A stretch of 7,481 nucleotides of DNA, from contig JAHFUU010000110.1 in the NCBI GenBank assembly GCA_023264915.1, forward strand, positions 1 to 7,481. The letters run 5' to 3'. Under the pieces are notes generated by a model, which saw only the letters and a program-made list of their open reading frames with translations, searched no databases and was not told the DNA's origin. The stretch is from Microthrixaceae bacterium. GTDB taxonomy: Bacteria > Actinomycetota > Acidimicrobiia > Acidimicrobiales > Acidimicrobilacustridaceae. Of the stretch, positions 1-6,602 are shown one piece after another; positions within the stretch are counted from its first letter, which is position 1, and the number at the start of each line of letters is the position of its first letter. Position numbers and translations under genes: made by a program.

Positions 1-1841
1 TGTTCAAGCGCGACAAGGACTACGTGGTCCAGCGGGGGGAGGTCAAGATCGTCGACGAGTTCACGGGCCGCATCCTCGAAGGCCGCCGCTGGTCCGAAGG
101 CCTTCACCAGGCCGTCGAGGCAAAAGAAGGAGTTCGCATCAAAGAGGAGAACCAGACCCTCGCCACGATCACCCTCCAGAACTACTTCCGCATGTACGAG
201 AAGCTCTCGGGCATGACCGGTACCGCCCAGACAGAGGCCAGCGAGCTGTACACGACCTATGACCTGCAAGTCGTGCCCATCCCGACCCACAAGCCGATGA
301 TCAGGGTCGACCATCCAGATGTCATCTACAAGACCGAAGAAGCCAAGTTCATGGCAGTCACCGAGGACATCGTCGACTGCTATGAGACGGGCCAGCCGGT
401 GCTCGTGGGCACGATCTCGGTTGAGAAGTCCGAGAAGCTGTCCCGCATGCTCGAGAAGCGGGGCGTCCCCCATGAGGTCCTGAACGCCAAGCAGCACTTC
501 CGCGAAGCCGACATCGTCGCGCAGGCTGGCCGGCTCCACGGCGTGACGGTCGCGACGAACATGGCCGGGCGAGGCGTCGACATCCTCCTCGGCGGCAACC
601 CCGAGGGCCTGTCAAAGCGAGACTGCCTTGCCGAGGGCATCGAGGAGGGAACCGAGGAGTTCGCCAGGCGCTACGACGAGCTCCTGGCCAAGTACGAGGC
701 CGAGACACGATCCGAGGGCGAGAAGGTTCGTGAGGTGGGCGGGCTGTACGTGCTGGGAACCGAGCGCCACGAGTCCCGCCGGATCGACAACCAGCTTCGA
801 GGCCGTTCGGGACGCCAGGGAGACGCGGGTGAGAGCCGCTTCTACCTCTCCCTGGAGGACGAGCTGATGCGTCTGTTCGCCACGGGCGCCATGAACTGGG
901 TGATGAGCCGCGCGCTGCCCGAGGATGAAGCCATCGAAGCCAAGATGGTGTCCAAGGCCATAGAGCGTGCCCAGAACACCGTCGAGCAGAAGAACGCCGA
1001 GATCCGCAAGAACGTCCTCAAGTACGACGAGGTCATGAACGAGCAGCGCAAGGTGATCTACGCTCGCCGGACCCAGATCCTCGATGACGCCGACCTGCGT
1101 GAAGAGGTGATCGGCGAGTCCGGCTACCTGCCAACGGCGGTCGACTCGGTCATCGGCGAGTTCTGCCCGTCTGACTACTCCGAGGAGTGGGACCTCGACG
1201 GGCTCATGGCAGAGGTGGCCACGTACTGGCCTCTCGACGACGAGCATCAGGCCAAGCTCGAGAAGTGTGTCTCCACCGATGAGCTGTACGAGAGCCTGAT
1301 GACCGAAGCGCAGAAGTTCTATGAGCGCCGCGAAGAGGAGCTGGGGCCCGAGACGATGCGCGAGCTCGAGCGGCAGGTGATGTTGCAGATCATCGATCAG
1401 CAGTGGCGCGAGCACCTCTATGAGATGGACTACCTGCAAGAAGGGATCCACCTCCGGGCGTATGGCCAGAAGGATCCGCTCGTCGAGTGGCAGCGAGAGG
1501 GATTCGAGATGTTCGGTGCGATGATGACCAACGTCGCCCAGGACTTCGTCAAGTACCTGATGCACGCCCAGGTGACGGTTACCGAGCAGCCCGCGGAGGA
1601 GGTCGAGGTCCGCAACGTCCAGTACACGGCGCCCGTCGATCCTTCCGAAGCAGGCTCCGGCGTTGCCGCGGCCGCGGCGGCAGTTGCCGCCGAACAGGGT
1701 GTCGATGCTCCAGCACAGCCTCCCCTGGAAGAAGACGAGAACAAGCCCCTGGTCAAAACCGAATGGGACAAGACCCCCCGCAACGCGCTGTGCCCATGCG
1801 GCAGTGGCAAGAAGTTCAAGTTCTGCCACGGCGCGAAGTGA
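1..1841 (+). CDS. secA: Protein translocase subunit SecA, C-terminal two thirds (5' truncated by window edge)
   Basis: SecA is the cytosolic ATPase that drives preproteins through SecYEG. The frame is open from base 3 (FKRDKDYV...), so the gene begins outside the window and the GTG at 24 is an internal valine. About 612 residues are present; by comparison with E. coli SecA roughly 320 N-terminal residues, including Walker A, are missing. Visible in order: VDEFTGR (near 51-71), KLSGMTGTA (about 201-227), the second helicase domain with VGTISVEKSE (about 405-434) and ATNMAGRGVDILLGG (about 552-596), and the arginine-rich RRIDNQLRGRSGRQGD (about 777-824). The helical scaffold/wing region follows. 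After an Ala-rich acidic linker (about 1650-1740) comes a SEC-C zinc motif CxCx8CH (1791-1829). The downstream gene is convergent, so secA ends its transcription unit here. Identity is certain; whether it is a SecA1-type or sole copy cannot be seen. Confidence 0.98.
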   Translation, partial: FKRDKDYVVQRGEVKIVDEFTGRILEGRRWSEGLHQAVEAKEGVRIKEENQTLATITLQNYFRMYEKLSGMTGTAQTEASELYTTYDLQVVPIPTHKPMIRVDHPDVIYKTEEAKFMAVTEDIVDCYETGQPVLVGTISVEKSEKLSRMLEKRGVPHEVLNAKQHFREADIVAQAGRLHGVTVATNMAGRGVDILLGGNPEGLSKRDCLAEGIEEGTEEFARRYDELLAKYEAETRSEGEKVREVGGLYVLGTERHESRRIDNQLRGRSGRQGDAGESRFYLSLEDELMRLFATGAMNWVMSRALPEDEAIEAKMVSKAIERAQNTVEQKNAEIRKNVLKYDEVMNEQRKVIYARRTQILDDADLREEVIGESGYLPTAVDSVIGEFCPSDYSEEWDLDGLMAEVATYWPLDDEHQAKLEKCVSTDELYESLMTEAQKFYERREEELGPETMRELERQVMLQIIDQQWREHLYEMDYLQEGIHLRAYGQKDPLVEWQREGFEMFGAMMTNVAQDFVKYLMHAQVTVTEQPAEEVEVRNVQYTAPVDPSEAGSGVAAAAAAVAAEQGVDAPAQPPLEEDENKPLVKTEWDKTPRNALCPCGSGKKFKFCHGAK

Positions 1842-1845
1842 GACC

Positions 1846-1907
1846 AGCCGAGCCCTACGATTCCCTCCCCCCAGAAGGCTTCTGAGGTCGAACCATGTGC
1901 CTCGGCT
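1846..1907. terminator. Inverted repeats between convergent secA and GT2 gene, candidate bidirectional terminator
   Basis: The 65-bp gap between the two convergent stop codons holds nested inverted repeats. The outer arms are AGCCGAG (1846-1852) and CTCGGCT (1901-1907); the second arm runs into the first base of the glycosyltransferase stop codon. Inside lies a short hairpin, CAGAA-ggc-TTCTG (1872-1884), extendable by CC/GG with one bulged A. Neither strand has a T-run after the hairpin, so it does not fit the classical intrinsic terminator. High-GC bacteria often use hairpins without a U-tract or rely on Rho. The position between convergent genes is the main support for the call. Confidence 0.4.
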
Positions 1908-2932
1908 CAGGTCCCCGCGCTGGGATCGATCCGCTGGAACGAGATCGCCGTGGTCTGCGCGTAGCCCGAGAAGAGCACGAGGAAGTTCACCAGGGCCAAG
2001 CCTGAGCCGAACCCGCTGGCTGCGAGCAACCAGCCGGCCCAGGCGGGCATGTCGAACCAGCCGAGCACGCCGGAGACCGCCATCATGGCCAGGATCGCGA
2101 CCACGAGCGCGGCGGTGAGCGAGAAGAACGCGAGGGATCGGATGGCTATCCGATCGGCGAACGGCATGAGCATGTGCACGCCATGCGAGAGGAGCTTCTG
2201 CGTGCCCATCCGCGATTCGCCGGCGTAGCGATCTCCGCGAGGGCAAGGGACCTTGACGACATCTGGGTTGAGGGCGACCAGCGACGACGAGTAGCACAGG
2301 TCAAAGGAAGGATGAGGCAGCACCTGCCGGGCGTAGAGGCCTCGGTAGGCGGCGAAGTTGCCCGAGCGGATCTCGAGCCCGGTCAACATCCGGAAGATGA
2401 GACGGAAGCCGAGATAGAGGGCCTTGAACGAGAGGCGCTCGCGGCGGCGGGTTCGCTGGGCGACGCACACCCGCCAGAGGTCATGGGGTTGTTGCAGCAG
2501 TGCGGTCACCATGGCCGGGAGATCCTCGGGCCGGTCCTCGCCGTCGGCATCCATGGTCACGATCACGTCATCGGGGTTCATGGTGGACTTGAGCGATCGC
2601 AGGCCGTACACGATCGCTCGCTGGTGGCCGAGGTTGAACGGTGGCCGGATGACGGTCACGTCCGCCAGCGGGTCCAAGGACTCGACGCTCGGGTCACGGC
2701 CTGCGGAGTCATCGACGAGGAAGAACTCGATCGAACCGATCGGGAACCGATCGGCACTGGCACCCTGTCCGGCACTGGCATCCCGGTTGGTGTCGACGAA
2801 GCCGTCGAGGGAGACATGGATCGCATCGTGGAGCTTGCAGAAGCTCTCGACGTCGAAGTACATCGGGCAGACGATCTTCAGCCGAGGCGGGGTGGCCGTT
2901 CGTCGGCTGTGGTGGTCTGTCTGTGCTGGCAT
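1907..2932 (-). CDS. Membrane-anchored family 2 glycosyltransferase (polyprenyl-phosphate sugar synthase-like)
   Basis: A 341-residue GT2 (GT-A fold) enzyme. The nucleotide-binding strand gives FFLVDDSAGRD (residues 70-80). NLGHQRAIVYGL (100-111) is typical of DPM1/GtrB-like enzymes, and the metal-binding DxD appears in MDADGEDRPED (127-137). SGNFAAYRG (190-198) and RYAGESRMG (235-243) match the acceptor-side motifs of this group. Two hydrophobic segments (about 265-291 and 297-324) should anchor it in the membrane with the catalytic domain in the cytosol. The likely reaction is sugar transfer from a nucleotide sugar to a polyprenyl phosphate; the sugar is unknown. The start is supported by GAGGG seven bases before the ATG. 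The N-terminal strand is followed by an unusually long Ala/Gly/Asp-rich linker (about 47-66) coded by short repeats. It lies 130 bp downstream of the GT-C gene on the same strand, so they may be cotranscribed. Family call is firm, substrate call is not. Confidence 0.88.
   Translation of the reverse strand: MPAQTDHHSRRTATPPRLKIVCPMYFDVESFCKLHDAIHVSLDGFVDTNRDASAGQGASADRFPIGSIEFFLVDDSAGRDPSVESLDPLADVTVIRPPFNLGHQRAIVYGLRSLKSTMNPDDVIVTMDADGEDRPEDLPAMVTALLQQPHDLWRVCVAQRTRRRERLSFKALYLGFRLIFRMLTGLEIRSGNFAAYRGLYARQVLPHPSFDLCYSSSLVALNPDVVKVPCPRGDRYAGESRMGTQKLLSHGVHMLMPFADRIAIRSLAFFSLTAALVVAILAMMAVSGVLGWFDMPAWAGWLLAASGFGSGLALVNFLVLFSGYAQTTAISFQRIDPSAGT
2733..2780. repeat. Two short direct duplications inside the GT2 gene
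   Basis: GAACCGATCGG occurs twice head to tail (2733-2743 and 2744-2754). CGGCACTGGCA follows twice with an 18-bp period (2752-2762 and 2770-2780). Together they encode the Asp/Ala/Gly-rich linker of the glycosyltransferase (about residues 51-66), which lies between the first two strands of the GT-A fold. The 18-bp period keeps frame; the 11-bp unit would shift frame if a copy were gained or lost. Confidence 0.8.
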
Positions 2933-2939
2933 CGGGTGA

Positions 2940-2944
2940 CCCTC
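2940..2944 (-). promoter_or_regulatory. Ribosome binding site of the GT2 gene
   Basis: Read on the minus strand, GAGGG stands seven bases before the ATG at 2932. It is one of only two clear Shine-Dalgarno sequences in the window and fixes the start of the glycosyltransferase. Confidence 0.7.
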
Positions 2945-3062
2945 ATGCGCGAGTGCTCGGTTGCACTATTGCAGATCGGCCCGCTGGCAGGCGCTCTCGG
3001 GCAGCCAGCTCGGCCAGGTCGTTCCGGCGGACGGCCGGGCCCCCGAGCCGGTTCGGCACGGG

Positions 3063-5186
3063 TCACCCACGGACCCAGACCTCATAGCCTCGCCTCTCAC
3101 CGAGCAGGCGCCAGCCCGGCTGCTTCACGTAGTTCTCGAGGAGCTTCGGCGTGTCCACGGGTGACAGCTCGTTGGTCTCGACGTCGATCACGAGCCGGGC
3201 AGTGGACGGGAAGGGCCCCGGATGGGTGAGAGCGCAGACCGGGCCCTCAGAGGCATCGAGCTTGTCGATGATCGCCTGCTGCTCGGGTCCCTTGAGCATC
3301 ATCGGGCCTGGCGCGTTGTAACCAGTGGGCGGCTCGATGCGGGCCAGCATGTAGAAGCTCTCGATCCCGGGCACCGTCACCAGCTCAGCGCAGTTGTCAT
3401 GCAGCGTGCTCGCGATCCATCTCAGGTCTGTCACCTCGGTGGGGTCGAGGCGGACGCGGTCAGCACCGTTGAGCGACACGTCCTCTCCAGCCTGGTACCG
3501 GGTGATCCAGGTGTACGTGAGGCGCCCGGCGGGCACAGCGACCAGCGCGCACAACAGGACCGCTAGAGCGAGCGTCGCCGCTGCGATCGGCCTACCGATG
3601 CTCTGCTCGCGGGCGCTCAGCCATTCGGCCATGCCCTGGTCGACTGCGACGAGCGCGCACAACAGGGCCCCGACCAGGCCTGGAGCGACCTGCGCCCCGG
3701 CTACCGGGAAGACCTGCAGAGTGCTCAGAACCGCGACCGCGACCAGAAGTCGGTGAGCGAACAGGTCCCCGGAGGCCCGGTTCGTGATCTCGTTCGAGCT
3801 TCCTTTGGGTGGGGGCATGAGTGCGAGCACGGACAGGGGGAGGAAGGCGATGCCGTGTGCGGGCAGGGACCCCGTGGCACCCGCCAGGAGGATCAGGCCA
3901 CCGAGGATGCGGAAGGCCGCAACCTTTCGGCGGAACCGGGCGCCGCCCTTGGTGCTGGCGAGCCGCTCGAGCCCCTTGCGTGTTGCGGGGATCGCCAGGA
4001 GCCAGAACACCCAGATCGTCGAGATGTCCACGGGCACGTTGGCATACCGGCCGTGCGCGGTGGGACGCAGCAGGATCCCGTCGATCAACCCGCCCGGCGA
4101 AGAGCCCGTCGCGAGCGCAACCATGAGCACGAGAGCGCCAGCTGCGGCGGCTCCGGTCGCCATGGCCACAGGGCTGGCCACAGGGCTGGCCACAGGGCTG
4201 GCGCCTCCTGTCCGGCCACCCTTGCCGGAGTCGTTTCGGTCCCAGGCCCGGCTCGTGTAGATCAGGGCGACTGCGGCGGTCACGTAGACGCAGGCGAAGG
4301 TTGCCTTCCACGGCGCATACCCATAGGAGAGGATGAGGGCTGGCCCCAACGCCACAAGTGCGACGTCGAGGATCAGCCGAAGCTTCCGTTGGACAGGTCC
4401 TCGGGTCCATGAGGACGCGATGGTTGCGAAGGCGACGGCAACCGCCATGAAGATGCCGATGTTGATCTTGGTCAGCGCGAGCGCGGCGACGATGATGCCG
4501 ATCGCCGCTCCAGCGGTGCGGGGTCTCCGCCGCATCGCCACGCCGCACGCGACCAGGCCCAGGATCAACAGGGTGCTGGGGGTTCCGGGGTGCATCGGCT
4601 CCCAAGTGAGTGGCTCGAGCAGGAAGAAGACAGCCGCCTCGCCGAGGAGCACCACGAGGAACCGCCGGCACAGCATCATGAGGATGAGGCCTGCCAGCGC
4701 AGTGCATGCGATCCACAAGGCGAGGGCGGTGAACCGAGCTGAAGTCCACGTCCAGTCGAACCCGAAGAGCCGGGCTGGCAGGCCGAAGCTCAGCATGTAG
4801 AAGGGTCCGTACTGGCTGAACACCCTGTCATAGAGCCCGCCCCTGGCAGCGAGCTCCCTGAACATGTAGATGCAATAGCCCTCGTCGTCATAGTCGCTGT
4901 AGAGCGAGAACATCGCGAAGTAGCCGGCGATGCCCAATGCGACCGCAGTACCGGTGATGGCGGCGAGGCGTCCCGCTGTCGCAGGCCTGGCTCTGAGGGC
5001 TGGGCTCGTTCGGGTTGTCGCGTCTGCCAAGGTCGGTGAGAGCCCTCTGCGATTGCCAGCCACTCCAATGGGCCATGGCGATACTACCCTTGGACAGGCC
5101 CTGGCCGGCGGCCTCCCCGAGCGGACGCAAGGTCCCCGGGTCGTGCTCGTGGCACACAGCTTCGGGTCGCCTGGTTCAACCTTCAT
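3063..5186 (-). CDS. Polytopic membrane protein, putative GT-C (PMT/ArnT-like) glycosyltransferase
   Basis: Up to 707 residues. By eye there are some 12-15 hydrophobic segments between residues 74 and 552, then a soluble C-terminal domain (about 560-707) ending GYEVWVRG. After the first helix comes SDYDDEGY (97-104) and, further on, SQYGPFY (124-130). An acidic pair in the first extracytoplasmic loop followed by a YGP motif is typical of GT-C enzymes that use polyprenyl-phosphate sugars, with the acidic residue as catalytic base. No close named family is recognised, so donor and acceptor are unknown. The start is doubtful: residues 1-70 are rich in Arg, Pro and Cys and use codons rare elsewhere here (AGG, AGA, GTA, ATT, TCA, ACA), and only GGA stands before the ATG at 5186. 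In-frame alternatives are GTG at 5063 and TTG at 5030. A loop near residues 329-341 carries a 12-bp tandem repeat. It is divergent from prfB and upstream of the GT2 gene. Confidence 0.75.
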   Translation of the reverse strand: MKVEPGDPKLCATSTTRGPCVRSGRPPARACPRVVSPWPIGVAGNRRGLSPTLADATTRTSPALRARPATAGRLAAITGTAVALGIAGYFAMFSLYSDYDDEGYCIYMFRELAARGGLYDRVFSQYGPFYMLSFGLPARLFGFDWTWTSARFTALALWIACTALAGLILMMLCRRFLVVLLGEAAVFFLLEPLTWEPMHPGTPSTLLILGLVACGVAMRRRPRTAGAAIGIIVAALALTKINIGIFMAVAVAFATIASSWTRGPVQRKLRLILDVALVALGPALILSYGYAPWKATFACVYVTAAVALIYTSRAWDRNDSGKGGRTGGASPVASPVASPVAMATGAAAAGALVLMVALATGSSPGGLIDGILLRPTAHGRYANVPVDISTIWVFWLLAIPATRKGLERLASTKGGARFRRKVAAFRILGGLILLAGATGSLPAHGIAFLPLSVLALMPPPKGSSNEITNRASGDLFAHRLLVAVAVLSTLQVFPVAGAQVAPGLVGALLCALVAVDQGMAEWLSAREQSIGRPIAAATLALAVLLCALVAVPAGRLTYTWITRYQAGEDVSLNGADRVRLDPTEVTDLRWIASTLHDNCAELVTVPGIESFYMLARIEPPTGYNAPGPMMLKGPEQQAIIDKLDASEGPVCALTHPGPFPSTARLVIDVETNELSPVDTPKLLENYVKQPGWRLLGERRGYEVWVRG
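4164..4202. repeat. 12-bp tandem repeat, three copies, within the GT-C gene
   Basis: GGCCACAGGGCT is repeated perfectly at 4164-4175, 4176-4187 and 4188-4199, followed by GGC of a partial fourth unit. On the minus strand each unit encodes four residues, giving a run of Ser-Pro-Val-Ala repeats at about residues 329-341, in a Gly/Ala-rich loop between hydrophobic segments. The unit length keeps the reading frame, so copy number could vary without breaking the gene. Confidence 0.92.
5081..5086 (-). promoter_or_regulatory. Candidate -10 element for the GT-C gene
   Basis: On the minus strand the hexamer is TAGTAT, matching the TANNNT -10 consensus in an otherwise GC-rich stretch. No convincing -35 lies 16-18 bp upstream. 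If it is used, transcription would start near 5070-5075, inside the longest reading frame. Translation would then have to start further in, for example at GTG 5063 or TTG 5030. Confidence 0.3.
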
Positions 5187-5202
5187 CTTGTTCCGCTGTG
5201 CC

Positions 5203-5208
5203 TACGCT
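5203..5208 (+). promoter_or_regulatory. Candidate -10 element for prfB
   Basis: TACGCT matches TANNNT and lies 30 bp before the prfB ATG at 5239, which would give a leader of roughly 23 nt. No -35 is recognisable, and no clear Shine-Dalgarno sequence precedes the ATG. With the divergent GT-C gene between secA and prfB, prfB needs its own promoter in this region, which is the main reason for the call. Confidence 0.25.
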
Positions 5209-5238
5209 GACGACGCCGACGAACGGACCGACAAACCG

Positions 5239-6354
5239 ATGAGAGACTTCTCAGACGAGCTCGCCGGGTTGCGCAAGCGCTTGAACGAGGCTCATGACTA
5301 CCTGAACCTGGACAAGCTCCGCGCGTCGCGACCCCAGCTCGAGACCGAAGCCTCGCGGCCTGACCTGTGGGATGACCCCGCTCGTGCCCGCAAGGTGACC
5401 GGCGAGCTCGCGGCGCTGAATGACGACGTGGATACCTTCGACGGGCTGGCCGAGCGAATCGAAGAGGCCGAGACCCTCTTCGAGCTGGGCCGCGAGGAGG
5501 GCGACGACTCGGTTGTCGCCGAGCTCGCCGAGCTTCTCGCAGGCGTCGAGCGCGACTTCGACCGCCTCGAGATCGCAAGCCTGTTCACGGGTGAGTACGA
5601 CGACCATTCCGCGGTCTGTGAGATCCATTCCGGCGCGGGCGGCGCGGATGCCGCTGATTGGGCCGAGATGCTGCTTCGCATGTTCATCCGGTGGGCCGAG
5701 CGCAAGGGCTTCTACGTCGAGCTCGACTCCGTCACCCCTGGCACCGAGGCCGGCATCTCCTCTGCGACCTTCATCGTGAAAGGCCAGAACGCCTACGGGT
5801 TGTTGAGGGGCGAGCAGGGCACCCACCGCCTGGTGCGGATCTCGCCCTTCAATGCCCAAGGCAAGCGTCAGACAGCGTTCGCTGGATTCAGCGCCGTGCC
5901 CCTGATCGAGGACTCCGACAACGTCAACATCGAGATCGACGAGAAGAGGGACCTGCGCATCGACAGGTACCGGTCATCGGGAGCCGGAGGCCAGCACGTG
6001 AACGTCACCGATTCGGCCATCCGGATCACCCATCTCCCGACCGGGACGGTCGTGTCGTGCCAGAACGAGCGGAGCCAGCACCAGAACAAGGACCGCGCGA
6101 TGCAGATCCTCAAGGCGAAGCTGGTCGATCTCGAGCGGCGCCAGCGCTCTGAAGAGCTGGCCAAGGTGACAGGCGAGAAGACGATGGCAGACTTCGGCAC
6201 CCAGATCCGCTCCTATGTCCTCCACCCCTACCAGATGGTCAAGGATCTGCGTTCTGAGCACGAGACGGGAAACGTGGACGGGGTGCTGGACGGCGACCTT
6301 GACCCTTTCATCGAGGCATACCTCCGCTTCGAGCGCGGCTCGAGCTCGAACTGA
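5239..6354 (+). CDS. prfB: Peptide chain release factor 2 (RF2)
   Basis: RF2 recognises UGA and UAA in the ribosomal A site and triggers release of the finished peptide. The 371-residue length is normal. The N-terminal helical domain (about 1-115) contains the RF2-type PDLWDDPARA (41-50). The stop-codon reading motif SPF lies at 202-204 in RLVRISPFNAQGKRQ; RF1 would have a PxT motif instead. The catalytic GGQ is at 250-252 in RSSGAGGQHVN, followed by the conserved SCQNERSQHQNK (273-284). The C-terminus matches RF2 (YVLHPYQMVKDLRSEHETGN). The frame is open throughout, with no in-frame UGA near codon 25, so expression does not use the autoregulatory +1 frameshift known in E. coli. ATG 5239 is chosen because MRDFSDELAGLRKRL aligns with family N-termini; the frame stays open further upstream, but that stretch is antisense to the GT-C gene. 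No obvious ribosome binding site is seen. ftsE follows after 374 bp. Confidence 0.97.
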   Translation: MRDFSDELAGLRKRLNEAHDYLNLDKLRASRPQLETEASRPDLWDDPARARKVTGELAALNDDVDTFDGLAERIEEAETLFELGREEGDDSVVAELAELLAGVERDFDRLEIASLFTGEYDDHSAVCEIHSGAGGADAADWAEMLLRMFIRWAERKGFYVELDSVTPGTEAGISSATFIVKGQNAYGLLRGEQGTHRLVRISPFNAQGKRQTAFAGFSAVPLIEDSDNVNIEIDEKRDLRIDRYRSSGAGGQHVNVTDSAIRITHLPTGTVVSCQNERSQHQNKDRAMQILKAKLVDLERRQRSEELAKVTGEKTMADFGTQIRSYVLHPYQMVKDLRSEHETGNVDGVLDGDLDPFIEAYLRFERGSSSN

Positions 6355-6391
6355 CCTCTGGCTCGTCTCGGCATCGGCACTGCCCACACGT

Positions 6392-6416
6392 GGCGCGCAG
6401 ACATCGAGGCCGCGCC
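6392..6416 (+). terminator. GC-only hairpin 38 bases after prfB, weak terminator candidate
   Basis: GGCGCG (6392-6397) pairs with CGCGCC (6411-6416) around a 13-base loop. It is the first stable inverted repeat after the prfB stop. No T-run follows, and a 6-bp GC stem can arise by chance in GC-rich DNA, so confidence is low. Confidence 0.25.
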
Positions 6417-6504
6417 CATGCACCACCTGGCCCGGCAGGCCGTCTACGGTTGCACGCGCGCTGAGGGCGGAGCAGGCCAAGTCGCAACGAGACTGCAAAG
6501 TTCT

Positions 6505-6538
6505 GGTCTTGCGCGAGGTTTGCAAGACCCGTCCTCGC
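6505..6538 (+). ncRNA. Two mutually exclusive RNA stems (switch or pseudoknot candidate)
   Basis: A perfect 8-bp stem, GGTCTTGC (6505-6512) with GCAAGACC (6522-6529), encloses the 9-base loop 6513-6521. The first six loop bases, GCGAGG (6513-6518), are exactly complementary to CCTCGC (6533-6538), four bases past the stem. The two pairings are either alternatives or a tight H-type pseudoknot. The loops are very short for a full pseudoknot, so alternative folding is the simpler reading. No known RNA family was recognised. Confidence 0.35.
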
Positions 6539-6570
6539 AACCCGTAGCCAGAAGACGAACCTCAACCAGA

Positions 6571-6602
6571 CAGCGGCTGAACAGCCTCTTGATCAGCCGC
6601 TG
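6571..6602 (+). terminator. Strong 10-bp hairpin, probable transcription terminator
   Basis: CAGCGGCTGA (6571-6580) is perfectly complementary to TCAGCCGCTG (6593-6602). The stem can be extended inward past an A-A mismatch by C-G, A-T and G-T pairs, leaving a CCTC tetraloop. It lies 216 bp after prfB and 126 bp before ftsE. There is no U-tract directly after it, only a TTT about 12 bases further on. Termination of prfB-side transcription is the most likely role. Confidence 0.5.

Noticed and set aside
612..2297. Long open frame of 561 codons on the minus strand opposite secA
   Set aside because: It is antisense to a clearly conserved secA and runs into the glycosyltransferase in another frame. 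Long antisense frames are common in high-GC DNA, and its Leu/Arg/Val-rich sequence has no recognisable domain.
2955..2985. TTGCA repeated directly and an AGTGC/GCACT inverted repeat in the gap upstream of the GT2 gene
   Set aside because: The units are five bases long and no promoter or known operator consensus could be assigned.
2878..3066. 62-codon minus-strand frame across the gap between the two glycosyltransferase genes
   Set aside because: It overlaps both neighbours, is Arg/Pro-rich with no motif, and has no convincing ribosome binding site.
2174..3229. Plus-strand open frame of 351 codons opposite the GT2 gene
   Set aside because: The GT2 protein on the other strand has several family motifs and a good ribosome binding site. 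This frame has neither.
3592..4749. Minus-strand frame of 385 codons inside the GT-C gene
   Set aside because: It is another frame of the same strand, rich in Arg/Pro/His/Gly, without the hydrophobic pattern of the real frame.
5171..5182. GGTTCAACC, resembling a tRNA T-loop
   Set aside because: It is a self-complementary word without the flanking acceptor, D and anticodon arms of a tRNA.
4930..5238. In-frame open extension of prfB upstream of ATG 5239
   Set aside because: It is antisense to the GT-C gene, and RF2 family length and N-terminal similarity fit the start at 5239.
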